Source of the DNA: a virus | Strand: one strand, 5' to 3' | Length of the DNA: 64,000 bases | Virus record (IMG/VR): IMGVR_UViG_3300013004_000031 | Location: 1-64,000 of that record | Shown: positions 22,748 to 31,576 of the stretch, piece after piece | Layout: each line of letters opens with the position of its first letter | Numbering within the stretch: the stretch's first letter is position 1 | Notes under the pieces: generated by a model | What the model saw: the letters and a program-made list of their open reading frames with translations, nothing else | Databases searched by the model: none | Told to the model about the DNA's origin: nothing | Made by a program: the position numbers and the translations under genes

Positions 22748-23471
22748 TCAACCGATCTCTTCCAGCTTCATAAAACTTCACATCTTTTTCAATACCAATA
22801 TATTTTCTATTGGTATTTAAAGTTGCGATACCACATGAGTTGGAACCATAACAAAAATCTAATACCAATTCGCCTTCATTGGAATATGTGTTAATCAAGT
22901 ATTCCAACAATGCTACTGGTTTTTGAGTTGGATGTATCTTACCTTTATTCTTTTCCCAAAATCCCTCTAAAATGGTTTCAGGATTTTTATGGGTGTATTC
23001 CCGATATTCCCCATCATTTTTTCCAATAAAAAAAGTATTATCTTTTTTATAGAGTTTTCGTTTGATGGGTTTATCACGTTTTACCATAACGGGGTAATAA
23101 TTAAGATTGGGATTACCGAATACCAAAATATTCTCATGTCTCACCATGGGCTTATACTTGGCGGTTTGCATTCCCCGTGAAATATGCTTATCCCAAATCC
23201 ATTCACATTTATATTCTTCCAAATTTGAATGAATCAACTTAGAAGTGAATGGTTGTTGAGAAAACAACACGGTGGGAGTTTTATCTTTCCTAATTCTTTT
23301 CAACTCTTCCCACATTTGATTCAGATCAATGATTGAATCCCATGAAGTTGCATACTTCATTTTCTCATATGGTGGATCAGCTAGAATCAAATCAACGGAA
23401 TTGCTTGGAAGCTTTTTGAGGACTTCCAAGCAATCTCCATGAAACAGGTGAATACCTTTTTCAATCTGCAT
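22701..23471 (-). CDS. DNA methyltransferase (N6-adenine or N4-cytosine)
   Basis: 256 residues. Motif IV LILADPPYEKM (DPPY) is near the N-terminus and motif I LVLDFCYGSNSCGIA near the C-terminus, with KIHPTQKPVALLEYLI preceding it: the beta-type order. The target-recognition region lies between. It transfers a methyl group from SAM to DNA, probably to escape restriction. The start overlaps the end of uvsX by 11 nt. Confidence 0.88.
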   Translation of the reverse strand: MQIEKGIHLFHGDCLEVLKKLPSNSVDLILADPPYEKMKYATSWDSIIDLNQMWEELKRIRKDKTPTVLFSQQPFTSKLIHSNLEEYKCEWIWDKHISRGMQTAKYKPMVRHENILVFGNPNLNYYPVMVKRDKPIKRKLYKKDNTFFIGKNDGEYREYTHKNPETILEGFWEKNKGKIHPTQKPVALLEYLINTYSNEGELVLDFCYGSNSCGIATLNTNRKYIGIEKDVKFYEAGRDRLINHLSLTSGDNSLAS

Positions 23472-24585
23472 CTAATTCATCATCCTCTTCCAATGCCACC
23501 AGATCATCATCTTCAGGAGAAGAACCATACGCCCAATGGATTTTGATGCGCTTCTCAAGTTCGGGTAGCAATTTGTGTTCCCAAAGATCAATATTCTTGG
23601 AGAATGATTTATAATAACCAAGCTTATTTCCTTCCCAATCGGTATATGATGAGCCAGAATTACTAACAACTCCCATACCCTTCATGATTTCCAGAAGACC
23701 AAAATACTTGTCAATACCCTTGCTAAAGGAGAGATAAAATTCTCCCTCCAGATATTGCTTGATGAAGCGATTCTTAACAGTTAGAGCGCGAATCACAACA
23801 CCAGAATAGTTCTTTTGGGAAGCAGATAACTTATCACTAACTTGCTTATTCTCCGAATCCTTGACAAGCTTTCGTGCAAGCTGAACTGTCACGGATGGAA
23901 GATACACCGCAGCCTTACCTCCCGGCATGTTCTTCTCTAGAGAAGGATACATAGCACTTGGATCATCATACACATGATTGGTGATGACGATAGGAGTCTT
24001 GGTGAGAGTTGACATGTTCGTGCAACGCTTGAGAAGACTCTTGATCGACTTAGCAAATGTTCCCATGTCTGCTGACATGGAATCCTTATCCATTCTCGAC
24101 AGTTCCATCTCAGAATTTAAGTTGGCAAGAGAATCAATCACGATAATGAATTTACCGAATTGCTTCTTCTCTCTTACATTAGTAAGGAACTTGTGAATGG
24201 CGTTTCTGGTTTGTTCAACCGATTCACAACCCACATACTTTACTTTTGAAATATCCAAACCGAATTTGGCAGCGGACTCAGGATCAATGGCACCTTCGGT
24301 ATCGAAGATGACGGGAATTAGCCCTTTCTTTTGGGCATTTGCCATGATGTTTAGAACAACGCCAGTTTTGAAGGCACCTGATGGTCCTGCAAATTGTGTA
24401 ATTCTTCCATTTGGAATACCACCATACAACGAACCGGAAATCAGGGCATTTAGCACCATACTTCCCGTGTCAATCCAATCATCAACCGATGATAGGGTGG
24501 ATTCACTTAGGAATGCCGAATACGGCACCACATCATCCAACGCTTTCAAAGAAGCGAATAATTCTTTATCAATATCTTTGCTCAT
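23461..24585 (-). CDS. uvsX: UvsX recombinase, RecA-like
   Basis: 374 residues (T4 UvsX has 391). N-terminal helix, then ITQFAGPSGAFKTGVVL with a phage-type Walker A GPSGAFKT (67-74), VIFDTEGAID, Walker B FIIVIDSLANL and TPIVITNHVYDD. The C-terminus is strongly acidic (PEDDDLVALEEDDELDAD). It catalyses strand exchange in recombination-dependent replication with UvsY (35841-36239) and gp32. Confidence 0.93.
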   Translation of the reverse strand: MSKDIDKELFASLKALDDVVPYSAFLSESTLSSVDDWIDTGSMVLNALISGSLYGGIPNGRITQFAGPSGAFKTGVVLNIMANAQKKGLIPVIFDTEGAIDPESAAKFGLDISKVKYVGCESVEQTRNAIHKFLTNVREKKQFGKFIIVIDSLANLNSEMELSRMDKDSMSADMGTFAKSIKSLLKRCTNMSTLTKTPIVITNHVYDDPSAMYPSLEKNMPGGKAAVYLPSVTVQLARKLVKDSENKQVSDKLSASQKNYSGVVIRALTVKNRFIKQYLEGEFYLSFSKGIDKYFGLLEIMKGMGVVSNSGSSYTDWEGNKLGYYKSFSKNIDLWEHKLLPELEKRIKIHWAYGSSPEDDDLVALEEDDELDAD

Positions 24586-24630
24586 AATTTAACAGTATCT
24601 TGTTTCTTCTTTGGGTGTTCTGATCTTTGT

Positions 24631-24834
24631 TCAATCAATCCCACCTAATGGCTTGGATGTTACTCCCGTAAATTCGGTGTCCAACAATTCATGTCCCGAT
24701 CTATCAGGAGTAACCTTTTCAAACACCAGAGCCAAATGATCCCGAATGATCTGAACCTGTTGGGGACTCAGATTATTGCTATCGGAGATTTCAAAATAGC
24801 CTTGTAGCCAATATGTGAACGATTCGGGAGACAT
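24631..24834 (-). CDS. Conserved-looking small phage protein, 67 aa
   Basis: MSPESFTYWLQGYFEIS followed by LSPQQVQIIRDHLALVF is a pattern I recognise from small proteins in many tailed phages; no function is known. The start overlaps the upstream stop (TAATG). Confidence 0.65.
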   Translation of the reverse strand: MSPESFTYWLQGYFEISDSNNLSPQQVQIIRDHLALVFEKVTPDRSGHELLDTEFTGVTSKPLGGID

Positions 24835-25214
24835 TACAGAGAGTTAATGCTTACAACCTTGGGAGATGCACTTGAAATAACTTGCGGTTCCAGCGGAGGG
24901 GTGTTGATCTTTTCGTATTGGGCAAGAATCCTCTCATCCAGAACGACATCACTTGTAGTGATATTAGCCTTTTGATAAGTCCAATTGTTTTGTCCACGGA
25001 ATTCCTTGTTGATAAATTCGAAGAAGAATACAGGGAAGCTCTGAACTTGAATCTGTCCACTTTGTTCGGGCTGGACAAACACAATAACTGGATTGTGGAG
25101 TGTCAGGGTGGTATCGGTTTCTCTCACCAAATTGCCGATGATGTTGCGTCCAATTTGGTCGATGATTACTACGTGTTTTTCTTTATCCATAATTGTTTTG
25201 TATGTTGCTGTCAT
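24834..25214 (-). CDS. Hypothetical Sm-like barrel protein, 126 aa
   Basis: HVVIIDQIGRNIIGNLVRETDTTLTLHNPVIVFV gives the strand pattern of an Sm/Lsm-type barrel. The C-terminal part is Pro-rich. The ATG at 25214 or the in-frame ATG eight codons in (MDKEKHVV) are both possible starts. The fold is inferred; function unknown. Confidence 0.55.
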   Translation of the reverse strand: MTATYKTIMDKEKHVVIIDQIGRNIIGNLVRETDTTLTLHNPVIVFVQPEQSGQIQVQSFPVFFFEFINKEFRGQNNWTYQKANITTSDVVLDERILAQYEKINTPPLEPQVISSASPKVVSINSL

Positions 25215-25230
25215 GTATTAACTTACCTCA

Positions 25231-25482
25231 TTATCTGGTTTTTTCAAGGTATTCTTTCTGTTCTTTCAATTTTTTCTTAAAAGACTTACCCATGTTATTA
25301 TTACGCTTGGCTAAATCATGATAATAATCACAACGATCTTTAATAATGTGTCTTACGATCTCCAACTTGGGATTGGGAAAAGGAACGTCATGATTGGGAT
25401 CGTTCAGAAGGTTGATCAGGTTGTCAATGATTCGGTTTTCTGCGTCCGTCAATCCTTTCAAATAAGCGTCTTGGGGTGTCAT
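25231..25482 (-). CDS. Hypothetical protein, 83 aa
   Basis: MTPQDAYLKGLTDAENRIIDNLINLL, then a basic coiled-coil-like C-terminus (KSFKKKLKEQKEYLEKTR). The start overlaps the upstream stop by 4 nt. No family recognised. Confidence 0.55.
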   Translation of the reverse strand: MTPQDAYLKGLTDAENRIIDNLINLLNDPNHDVPFPNPKLEIVRHIIKDRCDYYHDLAKRNNNMGKSFKKKLKEQKEYLEKTR

Positions 25483-25670
25483 ATTCTTTGTAATGTTATG
25501 TTGTTATCTATTCTTATCTCAGAATTTGAAAATGTCCAGCATTCTTTGGTGTCATTTATAAAACAAACCCAATATAGATCATGTTCTTGGGAATAATCTA
25601 TAATCAAATGCGCGTAACCCTTTCCTTTCGGGGTAACTATCGGTATGGTGGGATTTAACTGTAATATCAC
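25479..25670 (-). CDS. Hypothetical protein, 63 aa
   Basis: A small beta-rich protein: PTIPIVTPKGKGYAHLIIDYSQEHDLYWVCF. This segment looks like a small barrel found next to phage replication genes. Overlaps both neighbours by 4 nt. Function unknown. Confidence 0.55.
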   Translation of the reverse strand: MILQLNPTIPIVTPKGKGYAHLIIDYSQEHDLYWVCFINDTKECWTFSNSEIRIDNNITLQRI

Positions 25671-25975
25671 TGCAAATTAAGTTCAATATAAAGAGGGTGG
25701 ACAGACCAATCCCGATACACTTCAATGACTACCCCATATAATGTCAACCATATCTCATTCCCATCGACAATTTTAGAAAATCCTGATTTCGATAGATATT
25801 CAAAAAATTCAATACCAGCAATACATGATTGTAATACGGGCTTTCTACCAAATTCTGTTTGCCATTCCTCTAGAAATTCATCAATTCGTTTTACACAGTG
25901 AGCAGTCCTCTCAGATTGCCATCTTATATTTTTTTCAAGTTCTTCTCTATCTTCTATAATATCGTATTTTTTCAT
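25667..25975 (-). CDS. Hypothetical protein, 102 aa
   Basis: Helical N-terminus (YDIIEDREELEKNIRWQSERTAH) and a beta-rich C-terminus. It lies 3 nt after the DNA polymerase stop, so it belongs to the polymerase transcript. No family recognised. Confidence 0.55.
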   Translation of the reverse strand: MKKYDIIEDREELEKNIRWQSERTAHCVKRIDEFLEEWQTEFGRKPVLQSCIAGIEFFEYLSKSGFSKIVDGNEIWLTLYGVVIEVYRDWSVHPLYIELNLQ

Positions 25976-25978
25976 AAT

Positions 25979-28486
25979 TTATTCTCCAAACAAGTCATCC
26001 AATTCTACGGTTAAGTTTTCGCTGGGTTTTCTCAATTTCCAACCCACTGCCCTATAAAATCTCTCAATCGCTGCATAAAACACTTTACTAAACATCTTTT
26101 CAAAGTCAACTGTGAAGATGTTATCAAATTCTTCTGGCCAGTCCCCCTTGAATCCGATCATATCCAGATTGTATTTGTTGGGTTTCTTAACATATACCAT
26201 GCGAACCTTGTCTCCCGACTTGAATTTCTCATATTTGGAACCCCATCCGTTCTGTTCCATGATCATGTCGTGAAAATAAGCGGCTTTCAGATGGGATGGC
26301 ATACCTTTCACAGTGTTCATACCATTACACCTTGAGGAATATTCTGCAAAATTGTTCATACTGGAAATCTTGGAAATCTCCGCAATGGATAGATTCTTGA
26401 ATTCCTCATAAGCCTCGTTGAACATATCATTGGTTTCCTTCAAAGATTGAGACGTTATCATATGTTCAATAACTTTCTTAACATAAGGCTTAACCTTCTT
26501 GGGCATCGTTGTTTTCACAACATCAACTCCCCGATACTTGAACTTGTCCACCTTGGTTCCCTCATCATCCAAAACATGAAGGACATAATATTTCTTACCG
26601 ATGAAGATTCCGCTATCACAAATGGTTTCCCGCTTGAACACAAAACGTGGATCAGTGCTTCTCAGGGCTTTTCTTGCCCATTCTGTTATATTTATATTAA
26701 TATAATCCTCAATATCATCACACAGCTTATAAAATTCATCGGATGCGGTTTCTAGCCCAAATTGTTTTAAAGATAAAAATATACTGTCCGTATCACCGTA
26801 AACACAACTTTGTTGTAATAAGGATTCTGACAAATCCGGTAGATTTTCTCTTACATAATCCTGAAACAGATCATTGCTCTTCTTGATTACCGCTTGTCCA
26901 GTCAATGTAACCGATGTTCCAATATCCTCATCTCCAAGGGGAGCATATTTGTTGAGCATATAACCATACAGGGAATTGAGATGGATTTTGTAAGCGTATT
27001 GGATGCTATCGAATTTCTGCTCCCCTTCTTTATCCCCGTTCTTACGGCATTCCATCATCTTGTTTTTCATCTCTTTACGTTTAGTGTAAAGATTATCTAA
27101 GAATTCAGGAACCAGTCCGCGTTTCTTTTGGGAAAATAGAAATCCAGCCTTGGTTAAAGCCGCTTGTTCCTCATCAATGAATTTCTTGAAGTTCTCAGGT
27201 GTCATCTCAAATAACCTACCAGAAACATGATGGATTTTTACCTTATCCCCATCCTTCTCCACCCTCCCAATCTTCGTTTCAGGAGAGAGATTCAAGGAAA
27301 TCATCACCGATGGATACAGGGAATTGGCATCAAAGGATACGATGTTCTCCGCAAACCCAATTTTTGGTTCTGCCACATAGCCACCGGGAGCGCGGAAATC
27401 CGTCACGGGACGAATGAACGTGGGAATGTATTCCCCCCGCATACGGGCGCGTATGGCAATTGCTCCGTTCATTGCTGGAAGTGTTCTGATTGCGCTTTCC
27501 AGATCACATAATCCGGTGTATGCAAGGAATCGGATGAGATTGATATATCCCTTTTTTTGATCTAACCCCACAACGATTTCCACATCGCGTATATTGTAAT
27601 CAGTGTAGGTATTCCAATCATTCTTTGCGAGTTCCCAGAGATTGCCTTCGTGAGCTACCTTATTAATCCCCAATTCAACTTCCCCGATGTTATCCAGCTT
27701 ATACGATTCCTGTTTCTCCAGATTGAACTTCTGATAAATCACATAATAATCAAGGATTGACAATCCTTCGACCACATATTCCTTGGATGGCATTCCAAAT
27801 TTACCGTTTGGATTGGTCTTTTCATAAATTCTACCTGTTGGGGACAGCTTATCAGCCCATTCCTTCCCCAATTGAAAGGTGATTCGATTTACAAGATATG
27901 GAACGTCGAATGCTGCTATGTTCCAACCACTTAAAACATCGAAACCTTCCTTTTGAAATAATTTGATGAATGATTTAAGCAACTCCTCTTCGGATTTGCA
28001 CCAATAATATTTCACATCATCTCTCGTGGTGTGAAAATTCTTCAATCCAAATACATGATACATCTTGGATTCAGAATTATAGATCGTGATCAGATTGATT
28101 ATCGATTCAGCTAATTCCGGTTCGGGAAAATGTGAGGAATTCGGGCATTCCAAATCAAAATAAGCCACCTTCAAAGGATGTTGGGAGAAATTATCATCCT
28201 CACAAACAGACCAATAATTATCAATCAGGAATTGCTGATATGGTGGCAAATTCTCATAAATCCGCTTAATATTACTATCTTTTACGAAATTATTCCTGTC
28301 GTATCCACTGGCAAATTCGCGTTTCGTGAGAGATGTCCCATATATGGACTTCTCCGTTCCCTTCTTGTCTTCCAAAAGGATGTAGGGCTTGAAATCATGT
28401 TCTTCGCGGATGCGCTCCCCATTCTCATTCCATGAAAAAAGTGTGATCTTTCTTTCCCGATTGTTGTAAACACAGTTCCTATACAC
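25979..28486 (-). CDS. 43: DNA polymerase, family B, T4 gp43-like
   Basis: 835 residues (T4 gp43 has 898). Exonuclease motifs: VAYFDLECPN, GWNIAAFDVPYL and YNIRDVEIV. Polymerase motifs: A SFDANSLYPSVM, B LNSLYGYM and C VYGDTDSIF. The C-terminal VELDDLFGE resembles the clamp-binding tail LDFLFG of gp43. The start is a GTG (MYRNCVYNN); an ATG two bases upstream is out of frame. It is the replicative polymerase and proofreader. Confidence 0.96.
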   Translation of the reverse strand: MYRNCVYNNRERKITLFSWNENGERIREEHDFKPYILLEDKKGTEKSIYGTSLTKREFASGYDRNNFVKDSNIKRIYENLPPYQQFLIDNYWSVCEDDNFSQHPLKVAYFDLECPNSSHFPEPELAESIINLITIYNSESKMYHVFGLKNFHTTRDDVKYYWCKSEEELLKSFIKLFQKEGFDVLSGWNIAAFDVPYLVNRITFQLGKEWADKLSPTGRIYEKTNPNGKFGMPSKEYVVEGLSILDYYVIYQKFNLEKQESYKLDNIGEVELGINKVAHEGNLWELAKNDWNTYTDYNIRDVEIVVGLDQKKGYINLIRFLAYTGLCDLESAIRTLPAMNGAIAIRARMRGEYIPTFIRPVTDFRAPGGYVAEPKIGFAENIVSFDANSLYPSVMISLNLSPETKIGRVEKDGDKVKIHHVSGRLFEMTPENFKKFIDEEQAALTKAGFLFSQKKRGLVPEFLDNLYTKRKEMKNKMMECRKNGDKEGEQKFDSIQYAYKIHLNSLYGYMLNKYAPLGDEDIGTSVTLTGQAVIKKSNDLFQDYVRENLPDLSESLLQQSCVYGDTDSIFLSLKQFGLETASDEFYKLCDDIEDYININITEWARKALRSTDPRFVFKRETICDSGIFIGKKYYVLHVLDDEGTKVDKFKYRGVDVVKTTMPKKVKPYVKKVIEHMITSQSLKETNDMFNEAYEEFKNLSIAEISKISSMNNFAEYSSRCNGMNTVKGMPSHLKAAYFHDMIMEQNGWGSKYEKFKSGDKVRMVYVKKPNKYNLDMIGFKGDWPEEFDNIFTVDFEKMFSKVFYAAIERFYRAVGWKLRKPSENLTVELDDLFGE

Positions 28487-28520
28487 ATCAACAGATTACC
28501 ACAGGTTCTTTCTAAGTCAA

Positions 28521-29180
28521 TCACTTGGTAGCAACCAATAAATCATATCCCCTTGCACTGTTTGTATTGGGATCGACAAAAATGTTCGGGAAGTCCTTGC
28601 TGATATGTCGTTTCAGCAATGTTTTATAGAAATTCATCCGTCTTGGATTGTTCTTATCAACTCTCATCATGATACCAACCAACTTGTCCGCGAATCCACC
28701 TTGAACACTGTGGATGAATGATTGTTTCAACATCTCAAACAATTCCAAGGCATGGATTCCCACATTTCCAGTGTCATCATGTCGCCCACTGGAATCCTTG
28801 AACTCAACCATCATCACATATTCTCCATCTTGGATATTTAAAAATGGTTCATATCCTGAAACAATTTCCATCTGATTCTTGTGTTCCGCTTCAAGGGAAG
28901 CTTTGTTTGAAATATCGCGGATACGCTTGGCATTGTTGTAGCTCAAAGTTACTTGGAATTTCTGACCATTTTTCAATTCAATCTCATACGCATCAAAAAC
29001 GCCGTCATCAAACGGTTCTTTGTCTTTGATTTTCTCAAATGATTCCAGAAGGAATAAATCATTGTGGGGGATAGATTCAAATATCCCGTCCCATCCAAAA
29101 TCGGGTTCATCAATCAGAACGATATCGCCAAATCTGATAGACTCGTAAATAATTCCCAAAATTTTATCATCTTTTTTCAT
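28521..29180 (-). CDS. Hypothetical protein, 219 aa
   Basis: The N-terminus MKKDDKILGIIYESIRFGD includes IYE, a possible (L/I)xE site, but no late promoter precedes it. The middle is mixed alpha/beta (EIELKNGQKFQVTLSY); the C-terminal part has VDKNNPRRMNFYKTLLKRH. It lies between a glycosyltransferase and the polymerase. No family recognised. Confidence 0.55.
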   Translation of the reverse strand: MKKDDKILGIIYESIRFGDIVLIDEPDFGWDGIFESIPHNDLFLLESFEKIKDKEPFDDGVFDAYEIELKNGQKFQVTLSYNNAKRIRDISNKASLEAEHKNQMEIVSGYEPFLNIQDGEYVMMVEFKDSSGRHDDTGNVGIHALELFEMLKQSFIHSVQGGFADKLVGIMMRVDKNNPRRMNFYKTLLKRHISKDFPNIFVDPNTNSARGYDLLVATK

Positions 29181-29182
29181 AA

Positions 29183-30373
29183 TTAATCATTCCAATATTT
29201 CATGAACCTACGGGATGGATCACCCCATGCTGTATTAAGTGGCTCCAAGAATGCCCCGATATTCTCCGGTCTTTCAAGGAATCTGCTTTCCCCAAGCTTT
29301 CTAAGCTCTGGAACCAGCTTGTAATATTTGGAACGGTTCTTGTAATTTAGAATCGTTTCCACCTTCTGTTCCAAATCGGTAGAATCTGTGAATTTAAGGA
29401 AATCGGGAGCATCCTCATACGTCACCATATCCTGCACCATGCAAGGAATACCCAAACAAGCTCCCTCGATGTATTTGATATCGGATTTTGATCTGTTGAA
29501 TGGTATGTCCTTCAAGGGCGCAAGAAGCAATTGGGGATTCAAAGAAGCGATGAATTTAGGGTAATCCATCAAAGATTGCCAAGGGTGGAATTCAATCTCC
29601 TTGTTATTAACATAAGGATGAAGGGGAGGGGGATAAGCACCAATGAAAATAAACTGATACTTGTGGCGATTATCAATGATGAATTTCAGAACATGGGAGA
29701 AATCATCCTGTTGTCCCGTGACATTCTTCACATCAAAGTGCGCTCCCGATCCTGAATAAAGGATGCGTGGTTTCTTTTTATTTCTATCAAAATTCTGGAT
29801 GACCTTACCATAATTATAGTGATGTCCAATCCACCATTCGGGGGGGAAATTGGGGACTACTGAAGTCTTCTGTTGTCCCGTCTTCTCGATGAAAAGATCA
29901 CGCATGTATTTACATGTCACTGTCACCTCATCCGCCATGTTCATCATGTCCACACAGTTCTGACGAATCTCATCGGAAGCAAATGCATGTTTATATGAAT
30001 TATAATCAGGAATCTCTTCGTGGAATACCACATCATCCACCTCATAGACAATCTTAAATCCGCATTCGGGTTGGATGCTCTTGAGGAATTTGAAGAACTC
30101 CTTCTGTTGAGTGGAACACTGACGTTGCAGCTTGATGGTTTTTACATCCTGATACCAATCCTTGTTGAGAACCATTTTGGTGATTGTGGTGGAGTCTCCC
30201 AATCCGCACATATTGATGTGATTCTCACTCCATCCTATACGATATTGACCACAACCTCCCCTGTCGGCGGCAAAGTTTAGATAAGTATTACCCCTTTTAG
30301 GGGGTTCTTGAGTGGGGGTTTTTACCGAATAGGGATTCTTAGGAAAAGGACTGCTGAATGGCTGAACAAACAT
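29183..30373 (-). CDS. Glycosyltransferase, GT-B type (group 1-like)
   Basis: 396 residues. TYLNFAADRGGCGQYRIGW at the N-terminus, FKIVYEVDDVVFHEEIP near 110, KPRILYSGSGAHFD near 215 (donor-domain start), YQFIFIGAYPPP, and NRSKSDIKYIEGACLGIPCMV near 320 (the C-terminal donor-binding helix) fit a GT-B enzyme. Two late-type boxes lie upstream, so it is probably a late gene. Likely modifies a phage or host glycan. Confidence 0.75.
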   Translation of the reverse strand: MFVQPFSSPFPKNPYSVKTPTQEPPKRGNTYLNFAADRGGCGQYRIGWSENHINMCGLGDSTTITKMVLNKDWYQDVKTIKLQRQCSTQQKEFFKFLKSIQPECGFKIVYEVDDVVFHEEIPDYNSYKHAFASDEIRQNCVDMMNMADEVTVTCKYMRDLFIEKTGQQKTSVVPNFPPEWWIGHHYNYGKVIQNFDRNKKKPRILYSGSGAHFDVKNVTGQQDDFSHVLKFIIDNRHKYQFIFIGAYPPPLHPYVNNKEIEFHPWQSLMDYPKFIASLNPQLLLAPLKDIPFNRSKSDIKYIEGACLGIPCMVQDMVTYEDAPDFLKFTDSTDLEQKVETILNYKNRSKYYKLVPELRKLGESRFLERPENIGAFLEPLNTAWGDPSRRFMKYWND

Positions 30374-30378
30374 GTAGA

Positions 30379-30385
30379 GATTTAT
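30379..30385 (-). promoter_or_regulatory. Late-type -10 box (ATAAATC) for the gene at 30373
   Basis: The minus strand reads ATAAATC-TCTAC-ATG with a 5 nt spacer. A perfect T4 late consensus TATAAATA lies 10 nt further up (30389-30396) and would give a short leader instead. Confidence 0.5.
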
Positions 30386-30402
30386 CCATATTTATACATT
30401 TG

Positions 30403-31275
30403 TCAATTGTTTATTCTTCTAGTAATCCCACCTTCTTTTTCAAGTTCAATAATTGATCCCGTGACTTGTTTCAATATTTCCTTTCTATGGGAAATTGCAT
30501 AAACAGCCAAATCGTTCTTTTCAATTCTTTTTTTGACGAGTTCTACCAATAAATCAAACCCCCTCTCATCAAACGCCGCGTCAAAAACCTCATCTATCCA
30601 TTCCACGTTAGATGACACTCCTGAAATCTTCCTTTTCAAATCCTTGAATGCCCATGCACACGCGAGATCGACAGTTCTGCGTTCTCCACCGCTCAGATTC
30701 CAGTAAGAAATTTCCTTGCCCTTGTCATTGGAAAGCTGTTCATCAAAGTATTCATCGAATTTACAACGAATGGACATACCAAGATCATTAATATATTGCT
30801 GGATACTTGCGTTCATCATGGAAAGGAGTCTCTTCACCACAAAGCTACGGACACCTTCTTCTCCCAGAACGAATTTACACACCTCATAATCTTCCGATTT
30901 CTGCTTGAGCAATAGGAAATTATCACGTTCCGTGTCATATCTCTCCTGCGTCTTGATGATATTCTCCTCAAAAGCTGGTTTGGGTAATTCATCCAACTTC
31001 AAATTATCCAGAGATTCCTTGTATTGTTTGAGACTAATTTCCAGACCTTCCAATTTCTGCTTGGTGACTTTAGCTTCGTTGATTTGGTCTTGAAATTCAG
31101 CTACCTTTTGTTGAACCTTTTCTTTTTTGGAATGAAATTGGGATTTATCTTCCTTCAATTTATCAATTTCCTCAACAATATTATCCAATTCGGATTGATA
31201 TTGCTCCTTCATTTTCTCCAGATGTTCCACATGTGTATGGGGAATTTCTTGAAGGCACTTGTCACATTTAATCAT
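30403..31275 (-). CDS. 46: gp46 C-terminal half (Rad50/SbcC-like), starting at the zinc hook
   Basis: 290 residues. It begins MIKCDKCLQEIPHTH: CDKC is the Rad50-type zinc hook. A returning coiled coil follows (15-120), then the signature motif WNLSGGERRTVDLACAW, Walker B WIDEVFDAAFDE and the His switch AISHRKE. The Walker A half is a separate gene (31573-32490), so the ATPase must assemble from two chains. Together they total 595 residues (T4 gp46 has 560). Works with gp47 in DNA end processing. Confidence 0.88.
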   Translation of the reverse strand: MIKCDKCLQEIPHTHVEHLEKMKEQYQSELDNIVEEIDKLKEDKSQFHSKKEKVQQKVAEFQDQINEAKVTKQKLEGLEISLKQYKESLDNLKLDELPKPAFEENIIKTQERYDTERDNFLLLKQKSEDYEVCKFVLGEEGVRSFVVKRLLSMMNASIQQYINDLGMSIRCKFDEYFDEQLSNDKGKEISYWNLSGGERRTVDLACAWAFKDLKRKISGVSSNVEWIDEVFDAAFDERGFDLLVELVKKRIEKNDLAVYAISHRKEILKQVTGSIIELEKEGGITRRINN

Positions 31276-31576
31276 TTTTCAAAATTTCGTTTAAATCTTT
31301 TCTCTCCGTTTTGCATATAGCAAAAACACGATCAATCATTCTATTAGCGTTAGGTAACAATTTATAGGTTTTAAATTTATTCAACAAATCATATAATTTA
31401 GACATTCTAATATAATCACCATCAGATTTTTCATTATCTAAAACATTTAGAAAATCTTCAATAGATGTCAACTTACCCCAATCCAATGAATAAGGAATTT
31501 GTGTAAAATGAGATTGATGGTTTATCCAGTGTTCAACCCTACTTTTTTCAATAACGAATATTGGTTGTTTTTTCAT
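31268..31576 (-). CDS. Hypothetical protein inserted between the gp46 halves, 102 aa
   Basis: MKKQPIFVIEKSRVEHWINHQ and a helical remainder. It overlaps the N-terminal half by 4 nt (ATGA) and the C-terminal half by 8 nt, so the three are translated as a coupled set. It has no homing-endonuclease or intein motif that I can see. It sits exactly where the coiled coil would turn at the zinc hook. Function unknown. Confidence 0.6.
   Translation of the reverse strand: MKKQPIFVIEKSRVEHWINHQSHFTQIPYSLDWGKLTSIEDFLNVLDNEKSDGDYIRMSKLYDLLNKFKTYKLLPNANRMIDRVFAICKTERKDLNEILKND

Noticed and set aside
28486-28488. ATG next to the polymerase start
   Set aside because: It is in another frame; the polymerase frame begins with the adjacent GTG.
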